From: Pseudomonas turukhanskensis | GTDB lineage: Bacteria; Pseudomonadota; Gammaproteobacteria; Pseudomonadales; Pseudomonadaceae | DNA: 64,000 nt | Reading direction: 5' to 3' | Assembly (NCBI RefSeq): GCF_027922365.1 | Contig: NZ_BSFN01000001.1 | Coordinates: 261,671-325,670 of the forward strand | Shown: positions 14,810 through 22,946 of the stretch, in pieces | Layout of the letters: the number at the start of each line of letters is the position of its first letter | How positions within the stretch are numbered: the first letter of the stretch is position 1 | Notes under the pieces: model-generated | Seen by the model: only the letters and a program-made list of their open reading frames with translations | What the model was told of the DNA's origin: nothing | Databases searched by the model: none | Translations under genes and position numbers: made by a program

Positions 14810-15117
14810 TTGATCTACCCGCCCCTTGAGCGCAGGCCGAGTGGAATCGTCGCGTAGGGGGTTGAGCGGCATGGATGCCGCGAGAGGCACGATGGGCCAG
14901 GGACGGCCCGTCGTGGCGTGCCCCTGGAGCGGCGATGTAACGAGGGAAGTTTTCACGCAGTGAAAACCCAAGGTGGGGGCTAGACCTTTTGCTGACTTTT
15001 GGGGCAATGCCAAAAGTCAGTCGCGCGTAAGGCGCGAAATAAAACGTTCAGCGCACGCGATAACGAAGAAAATCACCGCCAACCAGAAGAAAGAAAGGTG
15101 CGCGGAGCACACCCTAC
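14810..15117 (-). repeat. Right arm of the 0.8-kb inverted repeat
   Basis: Read on the minus strand this repeats the landmarks of 14335-14640 in the same order: TTTCGCGCCTTACGCGCGA, GCTCCAGGGGC, ACGCGACGATTCCACTCGGC and GCTCAAGGGGCGGGTAGATC. Internal parts have diverged. A third short copy of the TTACCGCGTG/TTTCGCGCCTTACGCGCG head lies at about 15120-15170, close to the end of the diguanylate cyclase gene. Confidence 0.65.
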
Positions 15118-15201
15118 AAAAGCCTCGCGCGTAAGGCGCGAAACAAAAACGCCGCACACGCGGTAATGAATACCTCCACCAGATCCGAGCAAACCGAGTC
15201 C

Positions 15202-17052
15202 TCAAGCAGGCAACGCCTGAACCCCCTGCACCTGATTCCTCCCCCCCTGCTTAGCCACATACAACGCCCGATCCGCCGCACTCAACAGCGCCTGCACATC
15301 CAGCACATGCTCCGCCGAATTACACGCCACCCCAATGCTCACCGTAAGCCGCACCTGCACGCCGTCAGCATCCAGCGTAATCCCCGCCACCGCCTGCCTC
15401 ACCTGCTCAGCCAACTCAAAGGCATCCTTGGGATTGCTGTCGCGAAGCAACACCACAAACTCCTCACCGCCATAGCGCGCCGCCAGGTCGGCACTGCGCC
15501 GGGTCGCCTGCTTCAAGACCTGCGCCACCGCACTGATGCAGGTGTCGCCAAACGGATGCCCATAGGTGTCATTGATGCGCTTGAAGTGGTCGATATCAAT
15601 CATCAGCACCGCCAGAGCCGGGTCGTTCAGGTGCGCCAGTTGCTGGTCGCAATAACGCCGGTTGGCCAACTGGGTCAGGGCATCGGTATGGCTGATGCGG
15701 GTGAGCTCGGTGTTGGCTTGCTCCAGATCCAGCTTGGTGCGTTGCAGCGCAGACGTACGTTCCTGTACCCGGTGTTCCAGTTCTTCGTTGGTGCGCCGCT
15801 GCACCTCAAGCATTTGCTGCTGGGTGGCCAGTGCCTGCTCGCGGGCTTCAAGCAAGCTGTGCTGGGCCGCTACCCGCTGCGCGCGCTCGCGGTTCAGGCG
15901 GTCGGCCAGGGCCACGGACAGCAGAATGAATTCGACGAAAAAGCCCAAGGTCTGTGCGCGCAGGGTGATCTGGTTGATTGGCAGCAGCCCTTCCAGCGCC
16001 GCCACGTGCACGAAGGTGCACACGATCAAAACGCTCCAGGCCAGGATAAACATCGGCGCCGACGCATTGCCGCGGCGCCAGGCCGACACCGCCACCACCA
16101 GCGCCAGAATGCAGGAGGCCAGTGCCACCTGATTGACCCCGATCCAGTACACCCAGTCAGGCTCGGCCAGCACCAGCACCAACGCCGCCAACCAGTAAAG
16201 GGCCAAGAGATTGTTGGTCCACAGCGGCCAGCCGCCGTAACGCGGCAGGCGCAGAAAGGCGCGGATAAACATGGCGGCAGCAAAGAAGCTCCAGATCGCC
16301 GACAACGCGTAGATCTGTCGCGCCGGGGTGCCCAGGTCCGGCCAGACGTAAAGCGGGCCGATGCCGGAAATGCTCAGTTCGTAAATGATCACCCCGAGCA
16401 GATAGAGGGTGTACCAGACGTAGCTGCGGTGCCGGGTGAACAGGTAGAGGCTGGCGTTGTAGAGCAGGATGGCGAGCATGGCGCCGAAGAACATGCCCAG
16501 CAGCATGCGCATGCTTTTTTCCTGGGCCTGGAATTGCTCATCGCTGAACAGCTCCAGGGGCAGCACCAGGTTTTCCTTGCTGCTGACGCGCATGTACACC
16601 CAGGCCTCTTCGGCTTTTTCCAGGCTCAGCGGAAACACCAGCTGCCGTTCGGCCCGTGGCCAGGTGCTGAAGGGCAGGTGGTCGCCAGCCGATTGCATGG
16701 CGCCCCAGCTTCGGCTTTCGGGGTAGTACAGGCGCACGTCGGCACGGTCGAGGATCGGCCAGTCCGCCACCAGCAGCCAGTCGTTGATGTTGGCGATATT
16801 GAGCAGGTGCACGCGCACCCACACCGCCTGTTCCTGATGACCGAGGTTTAGCGAGTCGGCATTGACCAGTTGCCAGCCGCGCGAGCGCTGGGCGTCGACA
16901 AATTGCAGGGGTTGTTGTGGCAGTAAATACTCAAGCTGCGGGCCCAGGCGCAGGGGCTCCATTTCATCTTGCAGTTGCACCAGTGCCGCTTGGCAGCCAA
17001 AGGCCGCAAGCCAGCACAGCAACAGGGTCATGACGTGAAAGCGCAGCCGCAT
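15202..17052 (-). CDS. Membrane diguanylate cyclase with 7TMR-DISM sensor region
   Basis: This 616-residue protein has, in order: signal peptide (1-22), an extracellular DISMED2-like beta domain (about 25-165), seven hydrophobic spans (about 180-385), a coiled coil rich in Gln/Glu (about 390-440) and a C-terminal GGDEF domain. The active site is GGEEF near residue 527, and RSAD five residues before it is a proper inhibitory I-site, so it should make cyclic di-GMP with product feedback. The outer domain of this class often senses carbohydrates or other small ligands. It stands alone in minus orientation. Confidence 0.93.
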   Translation of the reverse strand: MRLRFHVMTLLLCWLAAFGCQAALVQLQDEMEPLRLGPQLEYLLPQQPLQFVDAQRSRGWQLVNADSLNLGHQEQAVWVRVHLLNIANINDWLLVADWPILDRADVRLYYPESRSWGAMQSAGDHLPFSTWPRAERQLVFPLSLEKAEEAWVYMRVSSKENLVLPLELFSDEQFQAQEKSMRMLLGMFFGAMLAILLYNASLYLFTRHRSYVWYTLYLLGVIIYELSISGIGPLYVWPDLGTPARQIYALSAIWSFFAAAMFIRAFLRLPRYGGWPLWTNNLLALYWLAALVLVLAEPDWVYWIGVNQVALASCILALVVAVSAWRRGNASAPMFILAWSVLIVCTFVHVAALEGLLPINQITLRAQTLGFFVEFILLSVALADRLNRERAQRVAAQHSLLEAREQALATQQQMLEVQRRTNEELEHRVQERTSALQRTKLDLEQANTELTRISHTDALTQLANRRYCDQQLAHLNDPALAVLMIDIDHFKRINDTYGHPFGDTCISAVAQVLKQATRRSADLAARYGGEEFVVLLRDSNPKDAFELAEQVRQAVAGITLDADGVQVRLTVSIGVACNSAEHVLDVQALLSAADRALYVAKQGGRNQVQGVQALPA

Positions 17053-17123
17053 TGCTCACCCTTAGCCGGTAGGTCAGTCCTTGACGATATTAGTCGTGAT
17101 GCCACACAGGCTAGCAGGCCTGC

Positions 17124-18023
17124 TCACTCACCGCCCACGGCAAAATTGGGCAAGGTGTCGACCGGTTGCACAAAATCGAAGGGAATCGACTCCAGCGCCA
17201 GACCCATATTGCGCTGAATAACGAAGTGCAGGTGCGGGCCACTGCTGTTGCCGGTGTTGCCCGAGCGTGCCAGCGGCGTGCCCAGATCTATGCGTTGCCC
17301 CTCGCCGACCAGCACAGAGCCGCGCATCAAATGCAGGTAAACGCCCATGGTGCCGTCGTCGTGCAGCACCCGTACAAAGTTGCCCGAGGGGTTGTTGCCG
17401 CGCCCGCTCTGGCCGTTTTCGATTTTCACCACGGTGCCGGCGCGGGCCGAAACGATGGGCGTGCCTTCGGGCATGGCGATGTCGATGGCGTAGCGGCCTT
17501 TGGGCGTGAAGTGGCTGTATTTGCCATTGGCGCCCTGGCTTTGTCGGAACGGGCCACCGACCCACGGCAGCGGGTAGTCGTAGACGATGGGTTGCAGGCG
17601 CGGATCGCCCAGGGCCGTGCGCAGTTTCGGCTTGTAGCGCATGGGCTGGCTGGCGTCACGTGGGGCCAGGGTGGCCAGGCGGATCGTGCTGCGCGGGGGC
17701 AGCACCCAGTGAATGGGTTTGTCCGGCATGCCGGATACGTTCACCGCGTTGTTGAGGCTCAGCTCCACTTCCACCGGCGCGTACAGGTCGTTGCGCACCA
17801 GCAGGGTTTCGCCGGCGTCGTGTTTTTTGGTTTCCAGTTTTACCTGGGTGTCCAGGCGCTCGACCATACGGTCGCGGAACACGAACACCTGCGCACCGGG
17901 CGCGGCTTTGTCGGTGTAGGTCACTACGCCATTGGCGTCGGTGTATTTGTAGATGGTCAACGCCAGCGCCGGATTGGCACCGGCCAGCAGCAGACCACAG
18001 AGAAGGATAATGCGCCCTAGCAT
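17124..18023 (-). CDS. M23 family metallopeptidase with DUF4124-like N-terminus
   Basis: This 299-residue exported protein has signal peptide 1-21, then a DUF4124-type segment (LTIYKYTDANGVVTYTDKA), a beta-rich middle, and a LytM/M23 domain. Metal-site residues visible are Asp181 (YAIDIAMPEG), His231 (YLHLMRG) and the HLH motif His264-His266 (GPHLHF). The usual ligand His directly before the first motif is Arg, with His171 (YSH) a likely replacement as in related sequences. It probably cleaves peptidoglycan cross-links in the periplasm. The same gene sits beside the CheY-like regulator and pho genes in other pseudomonads. Confidence 0.9.
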   Translation of the reverse strand: MLGRIILLCGLLLAGANPALALTIYKYTDANGVVTYTDKAAPGAQVFVFRDRMVERLDTQVKLETKKHDAGETLLVRNDLYAPVEVELSLNNAVNVSGMPDKPIHWVLPPRSTIRLATLAPRDASQPMRYKPKLRTALGDPRLQPIVYDYPLPWVGGPFRQSQGANGKYSHFTPKGRYAIDIAMPEGTPIVSARAGTVVKIENGQSGRGNNPSGNFVRVLHDDGTMGVYLHLMRGSVLVGEGQRIDLGTPLARSGNTGNSSGPHLHFVIQRNMGLALESIPFDFVQPVDTLPNFAVGGE

Positions 18024-18142
18024 AACGGCATCGTTCTAATGGGTTCCTGAACGGGCAAGACTAGCAGCGCCGTGGGCGTCAGGCGAGACAGCGGCTGTTG
18101 TGATGTGAACAAGCACGCGCCGCTGGTCGGCCAATCACAACT

Positions 18143-18218
18143 GTAGCAGCCAGCTTGCTGGCGAATCGGGCACACCGGCCATGACTTTTCCAGGGTTCGC
18201 CAGCAAGCTGGCTCCTAC
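18143..18218. repeat. REP/BIME repeat, GTAGCAGCCAGCTTGCTGGCGAA type
   Basis: Facing copies GTAGCAGCCAGCTTGCTGGC and GCCAGCAAGCTGGCTCCTAC form the common Pseudomonas REP pair in the gap between the M23 peptidase and response regulator genes. Related pairs are at 40477 and 43345. Confidence 0.85.
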
Positions 18219-18230
18219 AAGGGGATAGCG

Positions 18231-19139
18231 TTAGGCACCGGGAACGAAGTGCTTTTGCGCAGAGCCACGGGCAATCAGGCGCGACAGGTAGTCGAGCTTC
18301 TGCGGGTCGCGGTCGACGAAGCGGAAGACCAGCTGCAACCATTCGGTATCAGGCTTGGGCTCGAACGCCGCTATCGAATGCAGATAGCCATTGAGGCGCG
18401 CCACTTCGCCGCCATCGCCTTGCTCCAGATCGAGCACGGCGCTTTCCAGCACTTGCGGCAGGGTGTCCAGACGCTTCACCAACAGCGCCGCCTCTTTCAG
18501 GCTCAGGGCTTTGATCACGCAGGCGAGGTTACCGCTGGCCAGGCGCAGTTGGCCCTGGCCACGACCGGAGGGAGGCGCTGGCGCCGCCGCAGGCTTGGCC
18601 GCGCCACCCAGCAGGGCAGCGGCAGAACCGGTGGCGGCAGGGGCGGGCGCTTTGGGTTTGACCACTTCAGCCTTGCCGCCAGTGAGGGCCGACAGCGAGT
18701 CGTTGCCAAAGGGCGAGGACGCGGTTTTCGGCGCACTGCCCATCAGGGCTTCCAGCTTGCCGGCTTTGTGCAGGGCTTTTTTGACCTTGGTAACCAGTTG
18801 CTCGTTGGTAAAGGGCTTGCCGATAAAGTCCGAGACGCCGGCCTGAATGGCCTGCACCACGTTGTCTTTGTCGCCACGGCTGGTGACCATGATAAAGGGC
18901 ACGGCTTGCAGGGTCGGTTGCTCGCGGCACCAGCTCAGCAGCTCCAGGCCCGACAGCTCGGGCATTTCCCAGTCACACAGAATCAGGTCGAACGCCTGTC
19001 GACCCAGTATTTGCTGGGCTTTGCGGCCGTTCACCGCGTCTTCGATCTGGATGCCGGGGAACGCGTTGCGCAGGCCCTTCTTCACCAGATCACGGATAAA
19101 CGGCGCGTCATCCACCACCAGCACACTGATTTTGCTCAT
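18231..19139 (-). CDS. Response regulator with CheY-like receiver domain
   Basis: This 302-residue protein has an N-terminal receiver domain with acidic pair Asp10/Asp11, phospho-acceptor Asp56 (LCDWEMP), Thr86/Ser87 (MVTSR) and Lys108 (GKPF). An Ala/Pro-rich linker (about 150-200) leads to a C-terminal region of about 90 residues with no recognised DNA-binding or enzymatic motif. Start MSKISVLVVDD follows GAAGGGG; the longer upstream frame is rejected. It is the conserved neighbour of phoU in pseudomonads. The output is unknown; protein-protein signalling is likely. Confidence 0.9.
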   Translation of the reverse strand: MSKISVLVVDDAPFIRDLVKKGLRNAFPGIQIEDAVNGRKAQQILGRQAFDLILCDWEMPELSGLELLSWCREQPTLQAVPFIMVTSRGDKDNVVQAIQAGVSDFIGKPFTNEQLVTKVKKALHKAGKLEALMGSAPKTASSPFGNDSLSALTGGKAEVVKPKAPAPAATGSAAALLGGAAKPAAAPAPPSGRGQGQLRLASGNLACVIKALSLKEAALLVKRLDTLPQVLESAVLDLEQGDGGEVARLNGYLHSIAAFEPKPDTEWLQLVFRFVDRDPQKLDYLSRLIARGSAQKHFVPGA

Positions 19140-19281
19140 CGACCACCCCTTCAGTAATGGCATAAGCATAGCCTCGCCTGCCGGCGAATAGCCAAACCAC
19201 GTGCGCGAAGCCGACGCTAACGCACAAAAACGACAACGCCCGGACAAGGCCGGGCGAGTGTCGGGACGTTCGTGGAGCGGC

Positions 19282-19363
19282 GTAGGGCGAATATCGCCTT
19301 GGCGATATCCGCCGTATGGGACGGTGTATCGGCGGATATCCGCCTTGCGGATATTCGCCCTAC
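19282..19363. repeat. GTAGGGCGAATA-family repeat, copy C
   Basis: GTAGGGCGAATATCGCCTTG faces GCGGATATTCGCCCTAC, with two nested GGATATC hairpins. It begins 12 bases after the phoU stop codon and probably serves as its 3' end structure. Confidence 0.75.
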
Positions 19364-19374
19364 CCGGTTATCGA

Positions 19375-20106
19375 TTAACCCTTGTCGGCAGTGCCTTTTA
19401 CTTCTTCTTCCATACGGGCCAGACCCAAGTGTTTTACGTCGGTGCCGCGCACGAGGTAAATCACCAGCTCGGCAATATTGCGCGCGTGGTCGCCGATGCG
19501 TTCCAGCGAGCGCAGTACCCAGATGATGCTCAGCACGCGGGTGATGGAGCGCGGGTCTTCCATCATGTAAGTGACCAGTTCACGCAGCGCGGTTTTGTAT
19601 TCGCGGTCGATGGTCTTGTCGTACTTGGCCACCGACAGGGCCAGGTCAGCGTCAAAGCGAGCGAAGGCGTCCAGGGACTCCTGAACCATCTTGCGTACCT
19701 GATCGCCGATATGACGCACTTCCACATAGCCGCGCGGCGATTCACCGTTTTCGCACAGCTCGATGGCGCGCTTGGCGATCTTGGTGGCTTCGTCGCCGAT
19801 GCGCTCCAGGTCGATCACCGATTTGGAGATGCTGATGATCAAACGCAGGTCGGAGGCGGCAGGCTGCCGACGGGCCAGAATGCGGATGCATTCTTCGTCG
19901 ATGTTGCGCTCCATCTGGTTGATCTGGTCGTCGATCTCACGCACCTGCTGGGCCAGACCGGAGTCGGCGTCGATCAGCGCGGTAACGGCGTCGTTGACTT
20001 GTTTTTCCACCAGGCCGCCCATGGCCAGCAGGTGGCTGCGCACCTCTTCCAGCTCAGCGTTGAACTGGGCAGAAATATGGTGGGTGAGGCTGTCTTTGTT
20101 GATCAT
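19375..20106 (-). CDS. phoU: Phosphate signalling complex protein PhoU
   Basis: This 243-residue all-helical protein has two PhoU repeats containing the family's acidic metal-binding motifs (EIDDQINQMERNIDEE and ERIGDEATKIAKRA in the first half, ERIGDHARNIAELV in the second). It links PstSCAB transport to the PhoR kinase and keeps the Pho regulon off when phosphate is ample. It is last in the pstC-pstA-pstB-phoU order, separated from pstB by 154 bases holding a hairpin repeat. Confidence 0.98.
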   Translation of the reverse strand: MINKDSLTHHISAQFNAELEEVRSHLLAMGGLVEKQVNDAVTALIDADSGLAQQVREIDDQINQMERNIDEECIRILARRQPAASDLRLIISISKSVIDLERIGDEATKIAKRAIELCENGESPRGYVEVRHIGDQVRKMVQESLDAFARFDADLALSVAKYDKTIDREYKTALRELVTYMMEDPRSITRVLSIIWVLRSLERIGDHARNIAELVIYLVRGTDVKHLGLARMEEEVKGTADKG

Positions 20107-20162
20107 GTTCTAGCCCTTGGAAGCTAAATTTGGTGTTGGCACTTCTCGGTTTCCTGGCCTTT

Positions 20163-20248
20163 GCCAGAGCGTGTCGGGCAAGGCAGCAGGACGCAGACAG
20201 TACAACCCGTACGGCAAGTCCCGCTAACGCCGCCCGGCGCGCTCTGGC
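20163..20248. repeat. Inverted repeat in the pstB-phoU gap
   Basis: GCCAGAGCG at 20163-20171 pairs with CGCTCTGGC at 20240-20248, enclosing smaller hairpins such as CCCGTACGG. It may adjust phoU expression relative to pstB or stabilise the upstream mRNA. Confidence 0.55.
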
Positions 20249-20260
20249 ATAGCCAGGAGG

Positions 20261-21094
20261 CTAGCCGTAGCGACCGGTGATGTAGTCTTCGGTTTGTTTT
20301 TTGGCTGGGTTGGTAAACAGCGTATCGGTATCACCAAACTCGATCAGCTTGCCCATGTACATGAACGCGGTGTAGTCGGAGACGCGCGCGGCCTGTTGCA
20401 TGTTGTGGGTCACGATGACGATGGTGAACTTGGATTTCAGCTCATAGATCAGCTCTTCCACTTTCAGGGTGGAGATCGGGTCCAGGGCCGAGCACGGTTC
20501 GTCCAGCAGCAGCACTTCGGGCTGTACGGCGATGGTGCGGGCAATGACCAGACGCTGTTGCTGACCACCGGACATGCCCAGGGCCGACTCGTGCAGACGG
20601 TCTTTCACCTCGTCCCACAGGGCCGCGCCGCGCAACGATTGCTCAACGGCTTCGTCGAGTACGCGCTTCTGGTTGATGCCTTGAATGCGCAGGCCGTAGG
20701 CCACGTTCTCGTAGATGCTTTTAGGGAACGGGTTGGGCTTTTGGAACACCATGCCGACGCGACGACGCAGTTCGGCCACGTCTTCGCCTTTGCGGTAGAT
20801 GTTGGTGCCGTCGAGGTTGATTTCACCTTCGACGCGGCAGCCGTCCACCAGGTCGTTCATGCGGTTGAAGCAGCGCAGCAAGGTCGACTTGCCGCAGCCG
20901 GACGGGCCGATGAAGGCGGTCACGCGCTGCTTGGGGATGTTCATCTTGACGTCAAACAGCGCCTGCTTTTCGCCGTAGAACAGGCTCAGGCCAGGAACTT
21001 CCAGCGTCACCGGCTCGTTGGCCAGGCTCAGGTTCTGTTTTTCACGGCCAAGGGCAGAAATGTTGATGCCGTGTGGCTGGGATTCGTGCTGCAT
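20261..21094 (-). CDS. pstB: Phosphate ABC transporter ATPase PstB
   Basis: This 277-residue ATPase of the high-affinity phosphate importer has Walker A GPSGCGKS (63-70), signature MSGGQ (174-178) and Walker B VLLLDEP (193-199). [18 protein letters not shown] is a PstB-specific Q-loop stretch. The N-terminal 30 residues extend beyond the E. coli protein, as is usual in Pseudomonas. It works with PstA and PstC encoded upstream. Confidence 0.98.
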   Translation of the reverse strand: MQHESQPHGINISALGREKQNLSLANEPVTLEVPGLSLFYGEKQALFDVKMNIPKQRVTAFIGPSGCGKSTLLRCFNRMNDLVDGCRVEGEINLDGTNIYRKGEDVAELRRRVGMVFQKPNPFPKSIYENVAYGLRIQGINQKRVLDEAVEQSLRGAALWDEVKDRLHESALGMSGGQQQRLVIARTIAVQPEVLLLDEPCSALDPISTLKVEELIYELKSKFTIVIVTHNMQQAARVSDYTAFMYMGKLIEFGDTDTLFTNPAKKQTEDYITGRYG

Positions 21095-21162
21095 GGAGAA
21101 ACCTCGATGCGTAATTTACGTTTGGCTGACCGGGGGGCAGCGTAAGTTCTGTAATGCTTTAC

Positions 21163-21252
21163 TCCGTCATCCCAGCGCAGGCTGGGATCCAGATTCGGTT
21201 AGGCGCATGCGTTGTCCAACCCCTTCTGGGTTCCCGCCTACGCGGGAACGAC
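21163..21252. repeat. CGTCATCCC palindromic repeat in the pstA-pstB gap
   Basis: CCGTCATCCCAGCGCAGGCT and GGGTTCCCGCCTACGCGGGAACGACGG form two hairpins. It is related to the repeats at 35833 and to the tandem array at 45300. Confidence 0.7.
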
Positions 21253-21263
21253 GGTGTTTGTAC

Positions 21264-22943
21264 TTAATGATCCAGCGCCTTGTACTTCTCGCGCAGGTGG
21301 TTACGAATGGCCACCGCCGACAGGTTCAAACCGGCAATCACCATCACCAGCAACAAGGCGGTGGCGTATACCAATGGGCGGGCCGCTTCCACGTTGGGGC
21401 TCTGGAAGCCCACGTCGTAGATGTGGAAGCCCAGGTGCATGATCTTCTGGTCCAGGTGCAGGTACGGGTAGTTGCCGTCCACCGGCAGCGACGGCGCCAG
21501 TTTCACCACACCCACCAGCATCAGCGGCGCCACTTCACCGGCGGCGCGGGCCACGGCGAGGATCATGCCGGTCATCATGGCCGGGCTGGCCATCGGCAAT
21601 ACCACTTTCCACAGGGTTTCAGCCTTGGTCGCGCCGAGGGCCAGCGAGCCTTCGCGCACGGCACGCGGAATACGCGCCAGGCCTTCCTCGGTAGCCACAA
21701 TTACCACCGGCACGGCCAGAATCGCCAGGGTCAGCGAGGCCCACATCAGGCCCGGCGTACCGAAGGTAGGAGCAGGCAATGCTTCAGCGAAGAACAGACG
21801 GTCGAGGGAGCCGCCCAATACGTACACAAAGAAGCCCAGGCCGAACACGCCGTATACAATCGCCGGAACGCCGGCCAGGTTGTTCACCGCAATGCGGATC
21901 ACGCGGGTCAGCGGGCCCTGCTTGGCATATTCGCGCAGGTACACGGCAGCCAGCACGCCGAACGGGGTGACGATCATGGCCATGATCAGGGTCATCATCA
22001 CGGTGCCGAAAATGGCCGGGAAGATACCGCCTTCGGTGTTGGCTTCACGCGGGTCGTCGCTCAGGAATTCCCACAGGTTGGCGAAATACATGCGCAGCTT
22101 GGTGAAGACGCTCATGCCGTTGGGCTGGTAGGCGTGAACGATCTTGCCCAGGCTGATTTCGATCTCTTTGCCGTCGGCTTCGCGCACCACGATGCTGTCG
22201 CGGTCCACGGCGTGGTGCAGTTCCAGCAGTTGGCTTTCCAGGCCTTTGTACTTGGCATCCAGCTCGGCGCGCTCGGCGTCGATGTCGGCTTGCGCTTCGG
22301 CGGTCAGGGTCTTTTCCAGTTCCAGCTTGCGGGTTTTCAGGCGCAGGCGTTCCAGGCCATGGTTGATCGCACCGATGTCTTTCTTTTCCAGCTTGGACAG
22401 CTGCTTGGCCAGGTCTTCGACGCGCACGATGCGCTCTTGCAGGGTCGGCCAGCCGGCCTCGCCCTCGGCGATTACCTTGCCGCTTTCCTTGACGCTGACC
22501 AGCGTGCCGTAGAAGTTGCCCCACTCGCGGCGGACCAGGGTCATCAGCTCCACGGGTTTCTTCTGATCCACCAGCCAGTCACCGACCAGCCAGGTGAAAT
22601 CGGCGCCGTAGATATCGCGGTTACCGACCTTGAGCAGCTCACGGGTCATAAACTCCGGGCCGTTGTCCGGCACCGGCAAGCCAGCGCCCTTCAAGCGCGC
22701 CAGCGGCACTTCTTCGGCCTGCACCACTTCACCCACCACCACGTGGCTGGCTTGCCCCGGAATGGCATAGGTGGCTTGCAGCAGGTCGGCCGGCCAGAAG
22801 TGGCCCAGGCCTCGGACGGCGATGACCAGCAGCAGGCCGATGGTCATGATCACGGCGATGGACACCGCGCCGCCGCTCATCCAGATGCCCGGCGAACCGC
22901 TTTTGAACCAGGCGTTGAGAGAATTCTTCTTCACGGCATTCAT
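21264..22943 (-). CDS. pstA: Phosphate ABC transporter permease PstA, long form
   Basis: This 559-residue inner-membrane permease is nearly twice the E. coli length. After the first span (about 18-42) there is a large periplasmic insertion with a charged coiled coil (about 150-225, starting LQERIVRVEDLAKQLSKLEK). The C-terminal permease domain has five further spans and the coupling loop LALGATKAETLWKVVLP. Long PstA is normal in Pseudomonas. It is separated from pstC by three bases. Confidence 0.97.
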   Translation of the reverse strand: MNAVKKNSLNAWFKSGSPGIWMSGGAVSIAVIMTIGLLLVIAVRGLGHFWPADLLQATYAIPGQASHVVVGEVVQAEEVPLARLKGAGLPVPDNGPEFMTRELLKVGNRDIYGADFTWLVGDWLVDQKKPVELMTLVRREWGNFYGTLVSVKESGKVIAEGEAGWPTLQERIVRVEDLAKQLSKLEKKDIGAINHGLERLRLKTRKLELEKTLTAEAQADIDAERAELDAKYKGLESQLLELHHAVDRDSIVVREADGKEIEISLGKIVHAYQPNGMSVFTKLRMYFANLWEFLSDDPREANTEGGIFPAIFGTVMMTLIMAMIVTPFGVLAAVYLREYAKQGPLTRVIRIAVNNLAGVPAIVYGVFGLGFFVYVLGGSLDRLFFAEALPAPTFGTPGLMWASLTLAILAVPVVIVATEEGLARIPRAVREGSLALGATKAETLWKVVLPMASPAMMTGMILAVARAAGEVAPLMLVGVVKLAPSLPVDGNYPYLHLDQKIMHLGFHIYDVGFQSPNVEAARPLVYATALLLVMVIAGLNLSAVAIRNHLREKYKALDH

Positions 22944-22946
22944 CCT

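Noticed and set aside
15166..16851. Long plus-strand ORF opposite the diguanylate cyclase gene
   Set aside because: It is a His/Arg/Gln-rich shadow of the GGDEF gene, which has full domain support on the minus strand.
20163..20248. Terminator between pstB and phoU
   Set aside because: The stem is long but lacks a U tract and phoU is normally co-transcribed, so it is listed as a repeat only.
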